From positions 62,001-126,000 of the forward strand of contig NZ_JABUHN010000004.1 in assembly GCF_013328815.1 (NCBI RefSeq): DNA of 64,000 nucleotides, read 5' to 3'. The DNA comes from Tabrizicola fusiformis. GTDB taxonomy: Bacteria > Pseudomonadota > Alphaproteobacteria > Rhodobacterales > Rhodobacteraceae. Shown here one piece after another: positions 41,234-51,208 of the stretch; positions within the stretch are counted from its first letter, which is position 1; the number at the start of each line of letters is the position of its first letter. Below the pieces are notes generated by a model. The model saw nothing but the letters and a program-made list of their open reading frames with translations, had not been told where the DNA came from and ran no database searches. Made by a program: the position numbers and the translations under genes.

Positions 41234-43687
41234 TCAGCCGCGCACCCGCTCCGATTTCGGATCATACATCGGTGCCAGCGCGGCCACGGCCTCATGCCGC
41301 ACCCCCGCCACTTCGATTTCATAGCGCGAGGCCAGAACCTCGGCCTCGCTCTCTCCCCGGCAGGGCACATAGCCCATGCCGATGGCACCCCCCAGATGAT
41401 GCCCGTAATTGCCCGAGGTGACCGGCCCGATGATCTTGCCATCGCGCACCAGCGCCTCGTTGTGGAACAACAAAGGCTCGGGGTCGGTCAGACGGAACTG
41501 CACCATCCGGCGGTCAAGCCCGGCTTCAGCCTTGCGCAGCACCGCCTCGCGCCCGATGTAGGCGGCTTTCTTGCGGCTGGCAGCAAAGCCAAGCCCCGCC
41601 TCCAGCACATGATCCTCGTCGGTGATGTCATGGCCCCAGTGGCGATAGGCTTTCTCGATCCGACAGCTATCCAGCGCGTGCAGCCCACACAGCTTCAGCC
41701 CCAGCCCCGCGCCCGCTTCTTCCAGCGCCTCAAACACATGCGCCGTCTGGTCGGCGCTGACATACAGCTCCCACCCCAGCTCGCCCACATAGGTCACCCG
41801 ATGCGCCCGGGCCAGACCCATGCCCACCTCAACCTCGCGCGCCGTGCCGAAGGGGTGGCCCGTGTTCGAGAAATCATCGGGCGACACCGCCTGCATCAGA
41901 TCGCGCGCCTTCGGCCCCATCACGCACAGCACCGATTCCGCCGCCGTCATATCGGTGATCACCGCAAAATCATCGCCCAGATGCGCCCGCAGCCATGCCA
42001 GATTGCGCTGCAGCGTCGCCCCCGGCACCACCAGAAGATAAGCGGTTTCCGACAGCCGCGTCACCGTCAGGTCAGCCTCGATGCCGCCCTTGTCGTTCAG
42101 CATCATCGTATAGACGATCCGTCCCGCCGCCACGTCCATTTCCGCCGAACAGACGCGGTTGAGGAAGGCGCAGGCCCCCGGCCCCTCGACCCGGATCTTG
42201 CCGAAACTGGTCATGTCGAACAGACCAACGCCGTTGCGCACCGCCAGATGCTCGGCCTTCTGGTTCTCGAACCAGTTCTGCCGCTTCCAGCTATAGCGGT
42301 ATTCCCGCTCCTGCCCCGGGCCTGCGAACCAGTTCGCCCGCTCCCAGCCCGCCACCTCGCCAAAGACCGCACCCCGCGCCTTCAGATGGTCATGCAGCGG
42401 CGTGCGCCGCACGCCCCGCGCGGTTTCCACCTGCCGATAGGGGAAATGGTCGGCATAAAGCAGGCCCAGCGTTTCGGTCACCCGCTCTTTCAGGTAACGG
42501 CGGTTCTTCTGGAACGGCTGGGCGCGGCGGATATCCACTTCCCAGAGATCAAACGGCGCCTCACCTTCGGTGATCCAATGCGCCAGCGCCATCCCCGCCC
42601 CGCCAGACGAAGCGATGCCCACCGAGTTATACCCCGCCGCCACCCAGAACCCACCCAGTTCCGGCGCCTCGCCCAGATAATAGCGGTCATCCGGGGTAAA
42701 GCTTTCCGGCCCGTTGAAGAAGGTGTGGATGCCAGAGGTCTGGAACAGCGGCATCCGGTTCATCGCGTCCTCAAGGATCGGCTGGAAATGATCCCAATCC
42801 TCGGGCAGCGTGTCGAACTCGAAATCCTCGCGGATACCGGCCATGCCCCAGGGTTTGGCCTTCGGTTCAAAGGCGCCGACCATCATCTTGCCGGCATCGG
42901 TCTTGTAATAGGCGCATTCGTCGGGCACCCGCAGCACCGGCATATGGCCAAGGTCCGCCACCGGCTCGGTGATCAGATAGAAATGCTCGCAGGCGTGCAG
43001 CGGCACCGTCACCCCGGCGGCGGCGGCCAGATCGCGCCCCCACATGCCGCCGCAATTCACCACCACATCGGCGGCGATATGCCCCGGCTCGCCATCGGCG
43101 CTGATATAATCCACCCCGGTCACCCGGCCCTCGGCCCGGGTCACGCCCGTCACCTTGGTATGCTCGAAAATCTGCGCCCCGCGCATCCGGGCGCCCTTGG
43201 CCAGCGCCATGGCGATATTGGCCGGGTCGCATTGCCCGTCCAAGGGCAGATGCACTGCCCCGACCACGCCTTCGGTGTTCAGATGCGGATACATCCGCTT
43301 TACGTCCGAAGGGCTGATCTCCTGCACATCGACATCAAAGATCCGCGCCACCGTCGCCTGCCGCAGCAACTCTTCGCGCCGGTGTTCCGTCAGCGCGACC
43401 GAGATGCTGCCGACCTGCCGCATTCCGGTTTCCACCCCGGTTTCGGCCGCCAGCTTCACATACAAATCCGCCGAATATTTCGCCAGCCGCGTCATATTCG
43501 CCGAGCCGCGCAACTGCCCGATCAGCCCCGCCGCGTGCCACGTGGTGCCCGAGGTCAGTTGCTTGCGCTCCAAGAGAACGATGTCGCTCCAGCCCGCCTT
43601 GGCGAGGTGATAGGCGACCGAGGCGCCAGAGATGCCGCCGCCGATAATGACGGCACGGGCATGGGACGGAATCGGGGCAGCGCACAT
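41234..43687 (-). CDS. Dimethylglycine/sarcosine dehydrogenase-like flavoprotein with GcvT domain, copy 1
   Basis: The protein is 817 residues. The N-terminal FAD domain opens with VIIGGGISGASVAYHLAKAG and has SGTTWHAAGLIG, where the His is the site of covalent FAD in this family. The FAO_M region follows and the C-terminal half is a GcvT-like folate-binding domain (SFGKIRVEGPGA, YVGELGWELYV, YIGREAV). Such enzymes oxidise N-methyl groups and pass the one-carbon unit to tetrahydrofolate. It is divergent from the XRE-cupin regulator. The exact substrate (dimethylglycine, sarcosine or another) is unresolved. Confidence 0.92.
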   Translation of the reverse strand: MCAAPIPSHARAVIIGGGISGASVAYHLAKAGWSDIVLLERKQLTSGTTWHAAGLIGQLRGSANMTRLAKYSADLYVKLAAETGVETGMRQVGSISVALTEHRREELLRQATVARIFDVDVQEISPSDVKRMYPHLNTEGVVGAVHLPLDGQCDPANIAMALAKGARMRGAQIFEHTKVTGVTRAEGRVTGVDYISADGEPGHIAADVVVNCGGMWGRDLAAAAGVTVPLHACEHFYLITEPVADLGHMPVLRVPDECAYYKTDAGKMMVGAFEPKAKPWGMAGIREDFEFDTLPEDWDHFQPILEDAMNRMPLFQTSGIHTFFNGPESFTPDDRYYLGEAPELGGFWVAAGYNSVGIASSGGAGMALAHWITEGEAPFDLWEVDIRRAQPFQKNRRYLKERVTETLGLLYADHFPYRQVETARGVRRTPLHDHLKARGAVFGEVAGWERANWFAGPGQEREYRYSWKRQNWFENQKAEHLAVRNGVGLFDMTSFGKIRVEGPGACAFLNRVCSAEMDVAAGRIVYTMMLNDKGGIEADLTVTRLSETAYLLVVPGATLQRNLAWLRAHLGDDFAVITDMTAAESVLCVMGPKARDLMQAVSPDDFSNTGHPFGTAREVEVGMGLARAHRVTYVGELGWELYVSADQTAHVFEALEEAGAGLGLKLCGLHALDSCRIEKAYRHWGHDITDEDHVLEAGLGFAASRKKAAYIGREAVLRKAEAGLDRRMVQFRLTDPEPLLFHNEALVRDGKIIGPVTSGNYGHHLGGAIGMGYVPCRGESEAEVLASRYEIEVAGVRHEAVAALAPMYDPKSERVRG

Positions 43688-43736
43688 GTCAAAGACCTTT
43701 CAGCTTGGGGACAGCCAGCTTTTGCGCCCGCCAAAA

Positions 43737-43791
43737 TGAAATTTCAATGTTCTTTTTCATTTCTGAATGCTCATGGGTGAAATTCTTCACC
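43737..43791. promoter_or_regulatory. Operator candidates in the divergent control region
   Basis: TGAAATTTCA (43737-43746) is a perfect palindrome. GGTGAA (43776-43781) and TTCACC (43786-43791) form a second dyad with a four-base spacer. Both lie between the flavoprotein gene and the XRE-cupin gene, in A/T-rich DNA that suits promoters. Confidence 0.5.
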
Positions 43792-43847
43792 GAACCCCTT
43801 GCCAGCCGGCCCGGTTTCACGCCACCCTGCCCGGATAGGAGCGTGCC

Positions 43848-44402
43848 ATGACCAATCCCCTCGGCCCCGACATCCGCGCCCTGCGCAAGGCGCGCAGCCT
43901 GACGCTGCAAGAGCTTGCGGCGCGGCTCGACCGTTCCACCGGCTGGCTCAGTCAGGTGGAGCGGGGTCAGACCGTGCCCGCCATCCCCGACCTTGCCCGC
44001 ATCGCCGAAGTGTTCGGCGTCACCATCAGCTTCTTCTTCCGCTCTGCCGCCCGCCGCCCCGAAGAGCGCGGGTTGATCCAGCGTGCCGCAGACCGCGTGG
44101 CGCTGGGCAGCACCGCCTCCGGCCTGACCGAGGAACTGCTTTCCCCCAGCCTTGGCGGCGCCTTCGAGATGATCAAATCCACCTTCGCCCCCGGCGCCCA
44201 TGGCGGCCCGCAAACACCCCAGCCCCCGCGCGAGGATGGCGGCACGGTGATCGCGGGGCAATTGACGCTGACCATCGACGGGCTGACGACCACGCTGCAC
44301 CCCGGCGACAGCTTTCACTTCGCCGCCCGCCCCTATAGCTGGCGCAACGACGGCCCGACCCCCTGCGAGGTGATCTGGGTCATCGCCCCCCCGGTCTACT
44401 GA
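43848..44402 (+). CDS. XRE-family regulator with cupin domain
   Basis: The protein is 184 residues. The N-terminal HTH is IRALRKARSLTLQELAARLDRSTGWLSQVERGQTVPAIPDLARIAEVFGVTISFFF (about residues 8-65). A small cupin domain follows (GGTVIAGQLTLTIDGLTTTLHPGDSFHFAARPYSWRNDGPTPCEVIWV). Such two-domain regulators sense small metabolites and often control amine or amino acid catabolism. It is divergent from the GcvT-fused flavoprotein gene and probably controls that leftward operon. Confidence 0.92.
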   Translation: MTNPLGPDIRALRKARSLTLQELAARLDRSTGWLSQVERGQTVPAIPDLARIAEVFGVTISFFFRSAARRPEERGLIQRAADRVALGSTASGLTEELLSPSLGGAFEMIKSTFAPGAHGGPQTPQPPREDGGTVIAGQLTLTIDGLTTTLHPGDSFHFAARPYSWRNDGPTPCEVIWVIAPPVY

Positions 44403-44442
44403 TCCCGCCCGAACCGTCACGCCTTTGCCTTTCATCTGTCTC

Positions 44443-44485
44443 TAAATATCCCGCGGGGGTCCGGGGGCGCGAAGCCCCCGGGGTC
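44443..44485. repeat. AAATATCCC-type hairpin repeat, copy B
   Basis: TAAATATCCCGC is followed by a hairpin, CCGGGGGC and GCCCCCGG around GCGAA. It lies in the convergent gap between the XRE-cupin gene and the second flavoprotein gene, so it may serve as terminator for both. It is related to copies at 41192 and 54483. Confidence 0.7.
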
Positions 44486-44494
44486 CGCCACCCG

Positions 44495-46936
44495 TCACGC
44501 GCGCAGCCGCTCGTTCTTCGCATCCCAGAGCGGCGCATCCGCCTGCACCACCGCCGGATAGCGGGTGCCGAAGATTTCCACCTCCACCGCCTGCCCGGGC
44601 ACATTCAGCCCCGATTGCAGCATCCCCAGCCCGATGCAGGCGCCAACGCGATGCCCGTAATAGCCCGAGGTGACCTCACCCACGACGCGGCCCTCGTGCC
44701 AGATCGTCGCCATATAGGGCGGGTCCATCTCGCCCGCCTGAATGACCAGCGTGCAGAAGCGTTTGGTCACCCCCGCCTGCTTTTCGGCCGCCAGCGCCGC
44801 CTTGCCGCGGAAGGTGGGCTTGGTCCAATCGACGAACCGCTCCAGCCCGCCCTGCAACACGGTGTAATCGGTGGACAGATCGCCCTTCCAGGCGCGATAG
44901 CCTTTCTCCACCCGCAAGGAATTCAGCGCGAACATGCCAAAGGGTTTCAGCCCCAAAGGCGCCCCGGCGGCCAGCACGGCATCCCACACCTTCGCGGTAT
45001 CGGCCACCGGCGTGTGGATTTCCCAGCCCAGTTCACCCGCGAAAGAGACGCGGAACAGATAAACCTCTGCCCCGGCGATTTTCGCCTTCTGGAAGGTCAG
45101 CCAGCCTTTGGACAGGTCGGCATCCGACACCGCCGCGAGGATCTCCCGGCTCTTCGGCCCGGTCAGGATCTGACAGGACCAAAGCTCGGTCGCATCGGTA
45201 AGGGACAGACCGGGATCAAGGTGCTTCAGAAGCCATTCCTTGTCATGCCCCTGCGCCGTGGCGGCGGTGATCAGCAGAACCTGATCCTCGCCCAGCCGCG
45301 CCACCGACATTTCGGTCACGATCCGGCCCTTGTCATCGGCGAAATAGGCCAGCCCCAGCCGCCCGACCGGCGGCAGCTTGCCGGTGATCTGGCGCGACAG
45401 CCATTCCGCCGTGCCCGCGCCGGTGACCAGGAAGCGGCTGAAGCCCGGCAGGTCCAAAATACCTGCCGCATCGCGCACTGCTTCGCATTCCGCCTTCACC
45501 GCGCCGAACCATGGCCCCTCGCGGTCCCATGTGCGCTGCGCCTCTTCCGAAGTGTCATCGCCGGGCCGCGCATACCATGCCGCCCGCTCCCAGCCGTTAT
45601 AGGGCGCATAGACGGCGCCCAGGGCCTTGGTCCGGTCATGCACCGCTGACAGCTTCTTGTCGCGCCCCTCGGGCCAGGAATGGTGCGGGAAGTGGATAGC
45701 GTATTCGTGGCCATAAACCTCCATCCCCTTTTTCACGCAGTAATCGGGGTCTTCAAAGCCGGTGAAGCGGCGCGGGTCGCAGGACCACATGTCCCATTCC
45801 GTGGCCCCCTCGGTCACCCATTCGGCCAGCACCTTGCCCGCGCCGCCCGCCTGACAGATGCCGAAGGTAAAGACACAAGCCTCAAACGCATTCGGCACCC
45901 CCGGCATCGGCCCGATCAGCGGATTGCCGTCGGGCGTATAGGGGATCGGCCCGTTGATCACCTTCGACAGCCCGGCCTGCGCCAGCAAGGGCACCCGCGC
46001 CATGGCATCGTTGATATGCCATTCCAGCCGCTCCAGATCGTCGGGGAAAAGCTGAAAGCTGAAATCCTCGGGGAAAGGATCGTCCTTGGTGACCCAATGC
46101 GCCTTGCAGTTGCCCTCATAGGGGCCAAGGTTGAAGCCATTCTTCTCTTGCCGCAGGTAGTAGCTGGAATCCACATCGCGCAGAAGCGGCAGCTTGTGGC
46201 CGACCTCTGCCGTCCAGTTTTCCAGCTCGGGGATGGTATCGAACAGCATATACTGATGGCTCATCACCATCATCGGCAGATCGCGGCCAAACCACTTGCC
46301 GACCTCACGGGCATAATAGCCCGCCGCATTCACCACGATCTCGCAGCGGATGTCGCCCTTGGGGGTGGAGACCACCCATTCGTCCCCCTCACGCCGCACG
46401 CCGGTTGCCGGGCAGAAGCGTTCGATCCGCGCGCCCATCTGCCGCGCCCCCTTGGCCAGCGCCTGCGTCAGTTGCGCCGGGTCGATATCGCCGTCATAGG
46501 GGTCATGCAGGGCGCCGCTCAGGTCATGGGTTTCCACGAAAGGATAAAGCCGCCGCAATTCGTCCGGGCCAAGGATGTTCAGGTCCATCCCCTGATAGCG
46601 CCCCATGCCGACAACCTTCTGGAACTCGCGCAGCCGTTCCTTGCTGTGGCCCAGCCGGACCGAGCCGGTGACGTTGTAATTCATCGGATAATCGACTTCA
46701 TCGCCCAGACGGCGATAAAGCTCGGCCGAATAACGCTGCATGTTCATGATCGACCAGCTTGACGAGAAGGTCGGCACATTGCCCGCCGCGTGCCAGGTGG
46801 AGCCTGCCGTGAGTTCGTTCTTTTCCAGCAACACGCAATCGGTCCAGCCGGCCTTGCACAGATGATAAAGGCTCGACGCGCCGACCGCCCCGCCGCCGAT
46901 GATCACGACGCGGGCAGTTGCCGGAAAATCACTCAT
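44495..46936 (-). CDS. Dimethylglycine/sarcosine dehydrogenase-like flavoprotein with GcvT domain, copy 2
   Basis: The protein is 813 residues with the same order as copy 1: VVIIGGGAVGASSLYHLCKAG, LTAGSTWHAAGNVPTFS (covalent FAD His), FAO_M region, then GcvT domain (FLVTGAGTAEWL, FAGELGWEIHTP, FRGKAAL). It is only moderately similar to copy 1, so the two likely act on different N-methyl substrates or on successive steps. It is divergent from a LysR gene that probably regulates it. Confidence 0.92.
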   Translation of the reverse strand: MSDFPATARVVIIGGGAVGASSLYHLCKAGWTDCVLLEKNELTAGSTWHAAGNVPTFSSSWSIMNMQRYSAELYRRLGDEVDYPMNYNVTGSVRLGHSKERLREFQKVVGMGRYQGMDLNILGPDELRRLYPFVETHDLSGALHDPYDGDIDPAQLTQALAKGARQMGARIERFCPATGVRREGDEWVVSTPKGDIRCEIVVNAAGYYAREVGKWFGRDLPMMVMSHQYMLFDTIPELENWTAEVGHKLPLLRDVDSSYYLRQEKNGFNLGPYEGNCKAHWVTKDDPFPEDFSFQLFPDDLERLEWHINDAMARVPLLAQAGLSKVINGPIPYTPDGNPLIGPMPGVPNAFEACVFTFGICQAGGAGKVLAEWVTEGATEWDMWSCDPRRFTGFEDPDYCVKKGMEVYGHEYAIHFPHHSWPEGRDKKLSAVHDRTKALGAVYAPYNGWERAAWYARPGDDTSEEAQRTWDREGPWFGAVKAECEAVRDAAGILDLPGFSRFLVTGAGTAEWLSRQITGKLPPVGRLGLAYFADDKGRIVTEMSVARLGEDQVLLITAATAQGHDKEWLLKHLDPGLSLTDATELWSCQILTGPKSREILAAVSDADLSKGWLTFQKAKIAGAEVYLFRVSFAGELGWEIHTPVADTAKVWDAVLAAGAPLGLKPFGMFALNSLRVEKGYRAWKGDLSTDYTVLQGGLERFVDWTKPTFRGKAALAAEKQAGVTKRFCTLVIQAGEMDPPYMATIWHEGRVVGEVTSGYYGHRVGACIGLGMLQSGLNVPGQAVEVEIFGTRYPAVVQADAPLWDAKNERLRA

Positions 46937-47008
46937 GGTCTGCTCCCTTGTTTGGCGGCAGTATCGGCCAGCACAAAGGGGCTTTCAATCGCAGCGCCTC
47001 TTGCCTAA

Positions 47009-47027
47009 TGATCGGAAAAAACGATCA
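47009..47027. promoter_or_regulatory. LysR operator candidate
   Basis: TGATCG (47009-47014) and CGATCA (47022-47027) form a perfect inverted repeat with a 7-bp A-rich spacer, 16 bp before the LysR start. LysR proteins bind dyads of this form in divergent intergenic regions. Confidence 0.6.
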
Positions 47028-47042
47028 GGGGCAGGCAGGCAC

Positions 47043-47894
47043 ATGCAGATCGAACTTCTCGACACCTTCCTCGATCTGGTCGAGACGCGCAGCTTTCACC
47101 GCACCGCCGACCGGATGCAGATCACGCAATCCACCGTGTCGGCCCGGGTTCTGGCGCTGGAACAGGCGGTGGGCGGGCGGCTTTTCTCCCGCTCGCGTGC
47201 GGGCACGCAACTGACCACCGAAGGGCTGAAGTTTCAGGCCCATGCCCGCGGGCTGCGCCACGCCTGGACCGAGGCGCAACGCTCGGTCGCGCCTGCCGGA
47301 AGTGCCGCCATGACCCTGCGCATCGGCATCCAGCACGATCTGGCGATGGGGCAATTCGGCCAATGGCTTGGTAGTTTCCGCAGGGCGGTGCCCGATTGCG
47401 CCTTTTACATCGAGCCGGATTACTCGATCCAGATGTGTCAGGACGTGGTGAAAGGGGCGCTTGATTTCGCCATCCTTTATTCGCCGCAACCGCTGCCCGA
47501 CCTGCATTTCGTCTCGCTGGGCGAGGTGAGCTATCGGCTGGTCTCGTCGGCGGGCGCGGCGCGGGCGGCGCTGAACCCGGCGGATTACATCCGGGCCAGT
47601 TTCTCGCCCGCCTTCGATGCCGCCCATGCACAGGCCCTGCCCGAGATGACGGCAACCCCCGTTGCCACCGGACAGAACGCGGCGGTGGCGGGGCTGCTCT
47701 CGACCTTCGGCGGTGCGGGTTTCGTGCTTGAAACCACGGCCGAGGCGATGGTCGCCACGGGCGGGTTCCAGATCGTCACCGATGTCGAGCCGATCACCCA
47801 ACCCGTCTATGCCGCGATGCATCAGCGCCACCGCCCGCAACGGTCTTATCGGCGGCTGGTCAAGGGCGTGCAAAAGCACTTCCCGGCGCGCTGA
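47043..47894 (+). CDS. LysR-family regulator
   Basis: The protein is 283 residues from the ATG at 47043. The HTH is LLDTFLDLVETRSFHRTADRMQITQSTVSARVLALEQAVGGRLFSRSRAG. The effector-binding domain follows. It is divergent from the second flavoprotein gene and has an operator candidate between the two. Activation of that gene on its substrate or product is the likely role. Confidence 0.92.
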   Translation: MQIELLDTFLDLVETRSFHRTADRMQITQSTVSARVLALEQAVGGRLFSRSRAGTQLTTEGLKFQAHARGLRHAWTEAQRSVAPAGSAAMTLRIGIQHDLAMGQFGQWLGSFRRAVPDCAFYIEPDYSIQMCQDVVKGALDFAILYSPQPLPDLHFVSLGEVSYRLVSSAGAARAALNPADYIRASFSPAFDAAHAQALPEMTATPVATGQNAAVAGLLSTFGGAGFVLETTAEAMVATGGFQIVTDVEPITQPVYAAMHQRHRPQRSYRRLVKGVQKHFPAR

Positions 47895-48581
47895 TCAGAC
47901 CATGGTCTGCAGCCGGTAGCCCGGGGCATGGGCCAGCCGGACATAGGTGATCGGCGCCTCTGCCGTCCATGTCATCCGCTCGGTGATGAAGAGCGCGGTT
48001 CCTTCGGCCACGCCCAGCACGGCCGCCTCACGCGGACCGGCGCCTTCGGCGGCAAAGGCGATGTCGCCCGTCGCATAAGCGACATGTGCCACCAGCCATT
48101 CATTGGCACTGACCGCCGCGAAATCCGGCAGGGGCACCGGCAGAACCGCAGGGTTCAGCCAACGCCCCTCATGCACGAAGGGCCGCCCGTCGGCCAGATG
48201 CAGCGTCTCCAGCCAGAGGATGCGCGTGCCCGGCGCCAGCCCCATGCGCGAGGTGACGGGCACCGGCGGCACCCCCTCCACCCGTTCCAGCAGGCGGAAG
48301 CCATGGACCTGCCCCCGTGCCTCCACCTCTTGCCGGATCACCGGAATGTCCAGCGTGGCCTTGCGCACCGGCAGGGCCGCCACGCGGGTTCCGGCCTTGC
48401 GCCGCCGTTCCAGCACGCCCGCCCCCGCCAATTCGCGCAGCGCGCGGTTGACGGTGGCCCGGGCCACGCCGAATTCCGCCGCAAGATCCTCTTCCGTCGG
48501 GATCAGCGCCCCCGGCGGCCAATCGCGCACCCGGATGCGGCGCAGCACCTCGGCCCTGATATCCTCCCAGCCGCTGATCAC
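47895..48581 (-). CDS. hutC: HutC, histidine utilisation repressor (GntR family)
   Basis: The protein is 228 residues. The GntR winged HTH is [53 protein letters not shown], followed by a UTRA ligand domain with [24 protein letters not shown] and [15 protein letters not shown]-type ending. HutC repressors respond to urocanate. The gene follows hutF with a four-base overlap and probably controls both hut units from the region at 49949-49978. Confidence 0.92.
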   Translation of the reverse strand: MISGWEDIRAEVLRRIRVRDWPPGALIPTEEDLAAEFGVARATVNRALRELAGAGVLERRRKAGTRVAALPVRKATLDIPVIRQEVEARGQVHGFRLLERVEGVPPVPVTSRMGLAPGTRILWLETLHLADGRPFVHEGRWLNPAVLPVPLPDFAAVSANEWLVAHVAYATGDIAFAAEGAGPREAAVLGVAEGTALFITERMTWTAEAPITYVRLAHAPGYRLQTMV

Positions 48582-49936
48582 AACGCCCCCCGCAGCCGCG
48601 CCATTGCCCCGCGGTAGCGCGCCCGGATGGCTTCGCGCCCGGCATGGCGCCCGCCCGTCACGATATGCCGCCCTGCCGACCAGACCTCGGCCACCATCCG
48701 GTCATCCCCGGCGAACAGGAACGTGTCGAGCAGCGTATCCCCCGCCGCAAAGGCCATATCCGGCCCGGAGCAATCCAGCGCCAGCAGATCGGCCCAAAGC
48801 CCCGGCGCAATCGCCCCGCTGGCGCGGCCCCCGGCCACGGCGCCACCCTTGGCCGCCTCTTCATACAGCACCCGGCCCGTCGAGCGCCCGGCATCGGCCA
48901 GCATCGCCCGCCCCTTGCCCGCAAGCCGCTGCGAATATTCCAGCGTGCGCAACTCTTCACTCAGCGAAATCCGCACATTGCTGTCGGACCCCACACCGAA
49001 CACGCCCCCCGCCGCGCGGAACCGCATACTGTCAAAGATACCGTCGCCCAGATTGCTTTCGGTGATCGGGCACAGCCCCGCCACCGCCCCGGCGCGTGCC
49101 ATCCCCTCGGTCTCGAACGGCTCCATCTGCGTCGCATGGATCAGGCACCAGCGCGGCCCCAGCTCGACATTCTTCAGCAGCCATTCCACCGGGCGCAGCC
49201 CCGTGGCCGCCTGCACCTCGGCCACCTCGGCCACCTGTTCGGCCACATGGATATGCACCGGCGTCCTCGGGCACAGCCCCGAAGCCAGCCGCAGCCCAAG
49301 GGGCGAGGCCGCCCGCAGCGAATGCGGCGCCACGCCCAGAACGGTATCCTCGGGCAAACCGCGCAGCGCCGCCGCCGCGCCCTGCCAGAGCCGCGCAAAA
49401 CGGTCGGGGTCATTGCCAAACCGCAACTGCCCCGCGGTCAGCGCGCGCCCGTCGCAGCCGCCCCGCTCATACAGCACCGGCAGATGCGTCAGCCCCAGCC
49501 CGGTTTCCGCCGCCGCCGCCGCGATCCGCCCCGACATCTCGGCAAGGTCATCATAGGTCTGCCCCCCGGGCGCGTGGTGCAGATAGTGGAACTCGGCCAC
49601 CGCCGCATAGCCCGCCTCGGCCATCTCCAGCATGACCATCGCCGCAATCGCCTGCACATCCTCCGGCGTCAGCCGGTCAAGGAAGCGATACATCAGCGTC
49701 CGCCATGTCCAGAAACTGTCCTGCCCGGCACTGCGGTATTCGGTCAGCCCAGCCATGGCGCGCTGAAAGGCGTGGCTGTGCAGGTTGACCATCGCCGGAA
49801 GCAGGCAATCCACCCGCTGCCCTTCCGCCGCGGCCCCCGGCTGAACCGAGGTGATCCGCCCCGCCTCAAGCCGTACCGTCACATCTTGCGCCCAGCCTTC
49901 CGGCAGAAGGGCGGTCTTGGCATGGATCACGGTCAT
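48578..49936 (-). CDS. hutF: Formimidoylglutamate deiminase
   Basis: The protein is 452 residues from the ATG at 49936. It is an amidohydrolase that converts N-formimidoylglutamate to N-formylglutamate and ammonia. Metal-site segments are [31 protein letters not shown] and [17 protein letters not shown]. The presence of HutF means that histidine breakdown goes through formylglutamate, which then needs the HutG deformylase. No hutG is in the window. hutC follows with an ATGA overlap. Confidence 0.93.
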   Translation of the reverse strand: MTVIHAKTALLPEGWAQDVTVRLEAGRITSVQPGAAAEGQRVDCLLPAMVNLHSHAFQRAMAGLTEYRSAGQDSFWTWRTLMYRFLDRLTPEDVQAIAAMVMLEMAEAGYAAVAEFHYLHHAPGGQTYDDLAEMSGRIAAAAAETGLGLTHLPVLYERGGCDGRALTAGQLRFGNDPDRFARLWQGAAAALRGLPEDTVLGVAPHSLRAASPLGLRLASGLCPRTPVHIHVAEQVAEVAEVQAATGLRPVEWLLKNVELGPRWCLIHATQMEPFETEGMARAGAVAGLCPITESNLGDGIFDSMRFRAAGGVFGVGSDSNVRISLSEELRTLEYSQRLAGKGRAMLADAGRSTGRVLYEEAAKGGAVAGGRASGAIAPGLWADLLALDCSGPDMAFAAGDTLLDTFLFAGDDRMVAEVWSAGRHIVTGGRHAGREAIRARYRGAMARLRGAL

Positions 49937-49948
49937 GGTGGCCTCATC

Positions 49949-49978
49949 TTGACAGCGGCTAATATGTGCAGACATAAT
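49949..49978 (+). promoter_or_regulatory. Promoter and HutC operator candidate for hutIHU
   Basis: TTGACA (49949-49954) and CATAAT (49973-49978) form sigma-70-like boxes with an 18-bp spacer, reading toward hutI. A dyad, TATGT (49963-49967) and ACATA (49972-49976), lies between and over the -10 box. The half-site GCAGACATAA recurs at 49989-49998. This layout suits repression by HutC. Confidence 0.65.
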
Positions 49979-50008
49979 AGCCTAAGACGCAGACATAAGG
50001 CAAGCCCC

Positions 50009-51208
50009 ATGGCGATTCTCCTGCATAACGCGACGCTGGCCCCCATGGTGAATGGCTATGGGCTGACCGAAGACGGCGCGGTTGCCATCTTGGATGGGCG
50101 GATTGCCTGGGTTGGACGGATGTGCAATCTGCCCGAAACCCTTGTCAGCCTGCCCCGCCATGACTGCGGCGGGCGCTTGCTCACCCCCGGCCTGATCGAC
50201 TGCCACAGCCACATCGTCTTCGGTGGCGACCGCGCGGTGGAATTCGAAATGCGGCTGAACGGCGCCTCTTACGAAGAGGTCGCCCGTGCGGGGGGTGGCA
50301 TCCTCTCGACCGTCCGCGCCACCCGTGCGGCCAGTGAGGCCGATCTTCTGGCTTCCGCACTGGCCCGGGCCGACCTGATGATCGCCGGAGGCGCCACCAC
50401 AATCGAGGTGAAATCCGGCTATGGCCTGACCGTCGCGGATGAGCTGAAAATGCTGCGCGTGGCCCGGCAGATCGCCGCGCACCGACCCCTGCGGGTGGTC
50501 ACCACCCATCTTGCCGCCCATGCCATTCCCCCGGAATATGCAGACCGGGCAGATGCTTACATCGACGAGGTTGCAATTCCCTCGCTGCATCAGGCCCATG
50601 CCGCGGGCCTGATCGACGCCGTGGACGCCTTCTGCGAAGGCATCGCCTTTTCCCCGGCACAGGTAGAGCGGCTGTTCCGCGCCGCCCGCGCCCTCGGCCT
50701 GCCGATCAAGCTGCACGCCGAACAACTCAGCGACCTGAAAGGCGCCGCGATGGCCGCCGGCATGGGCGCGCTTTCGGCCGATCATGTCGAATATATCGCC
50801 GCCGACGGCGTCGCCGCCATGGCGGCGGCGGGCAGCGTGGCGGTGATCCTGCCCGGCGCCTTCTATACCCTGCGCGAAACGCAGGCCCCGCCCATCACCG
50901 CCTTCCGTGCCGCAGGGGTGCCCATGGCGGTGGCGACCGATTTCAATCCCGGCACCGCCCCCATCGCGTCGCTGCCGCTCGCCATGAACATGGCCTGCAC
51001 CCTCTTCCGCATGACCCCGCTTGAGGCGCTGGCAGGAACCACCACCCATGCCGCCCGCGCCCTTGGCCTGACTGATCGCGGCACGCTGGCGCCCGGCCAA
51101 CTGGCCGACCTCTGCCTGTGGGACGCCCGCCACCCCGCCGAACTTTCCTATCGCATCGGGGCCACGCCCCTTCACGCCCGCATTTTCGGAGGCCGTCTTG
51201 ACGCCTGA
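50009..51208 (+). CDS. hutI: Imidazolonepropionase
   Basis: The protein is 399 residues from the ATG at 50009. It hydrolyses imidazolone-5-propionate to N-formimidoylglutamate. Metal and substrate sites are [27 protein letters not shown], the KSGYGLT segment, [19 protein letters not shown] and [12 protein letters not shown]. The gene overlaps hutH by 11 bases. It is the first gene of the rightward hut operon. Confidence 0.95.
   Translation: MAILLHNATLAPMVNGYGLTEDGAVAILDGRIAWVGRMCNLPETLVSLPRHDCGGRLLTPGLIDCHSHIVFGGDRAVEFEMRLNGASYEEVARAGGGILSTVRATRAASEADLLASALARADLMIAGGATTIEVKSGYGLTVADELKMLRVARQIAAHRPLRVVTTHLAAHAIPPEYADRADAYIDEVAIPSLHQAHAAGLIDAVDAFCEGIAFSPAQVERLFRAARALGLPIKLHAEQLSDLKGAAMAAGMGALSADHVEYIAADGVAAMAAAGSVAVILPGAFYTLRETQAPPITAFRAAGVPMAVATDFNPGTAPIASLPLAMNMACTLFRMTPLEALAGTTTHAARALGLTDRGTLAPGQLADLCLWDARHPAELSYRIGATPLHARIFGGRLDA

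Noticed and set aside
41294-43780. 828-residue open frame antisense to the first GcvT-fused flavoprotein
   Set aside because: It has no domain pattern and a His/Pro/Arg-rich composition; the - strand frame is a complete enzyme.
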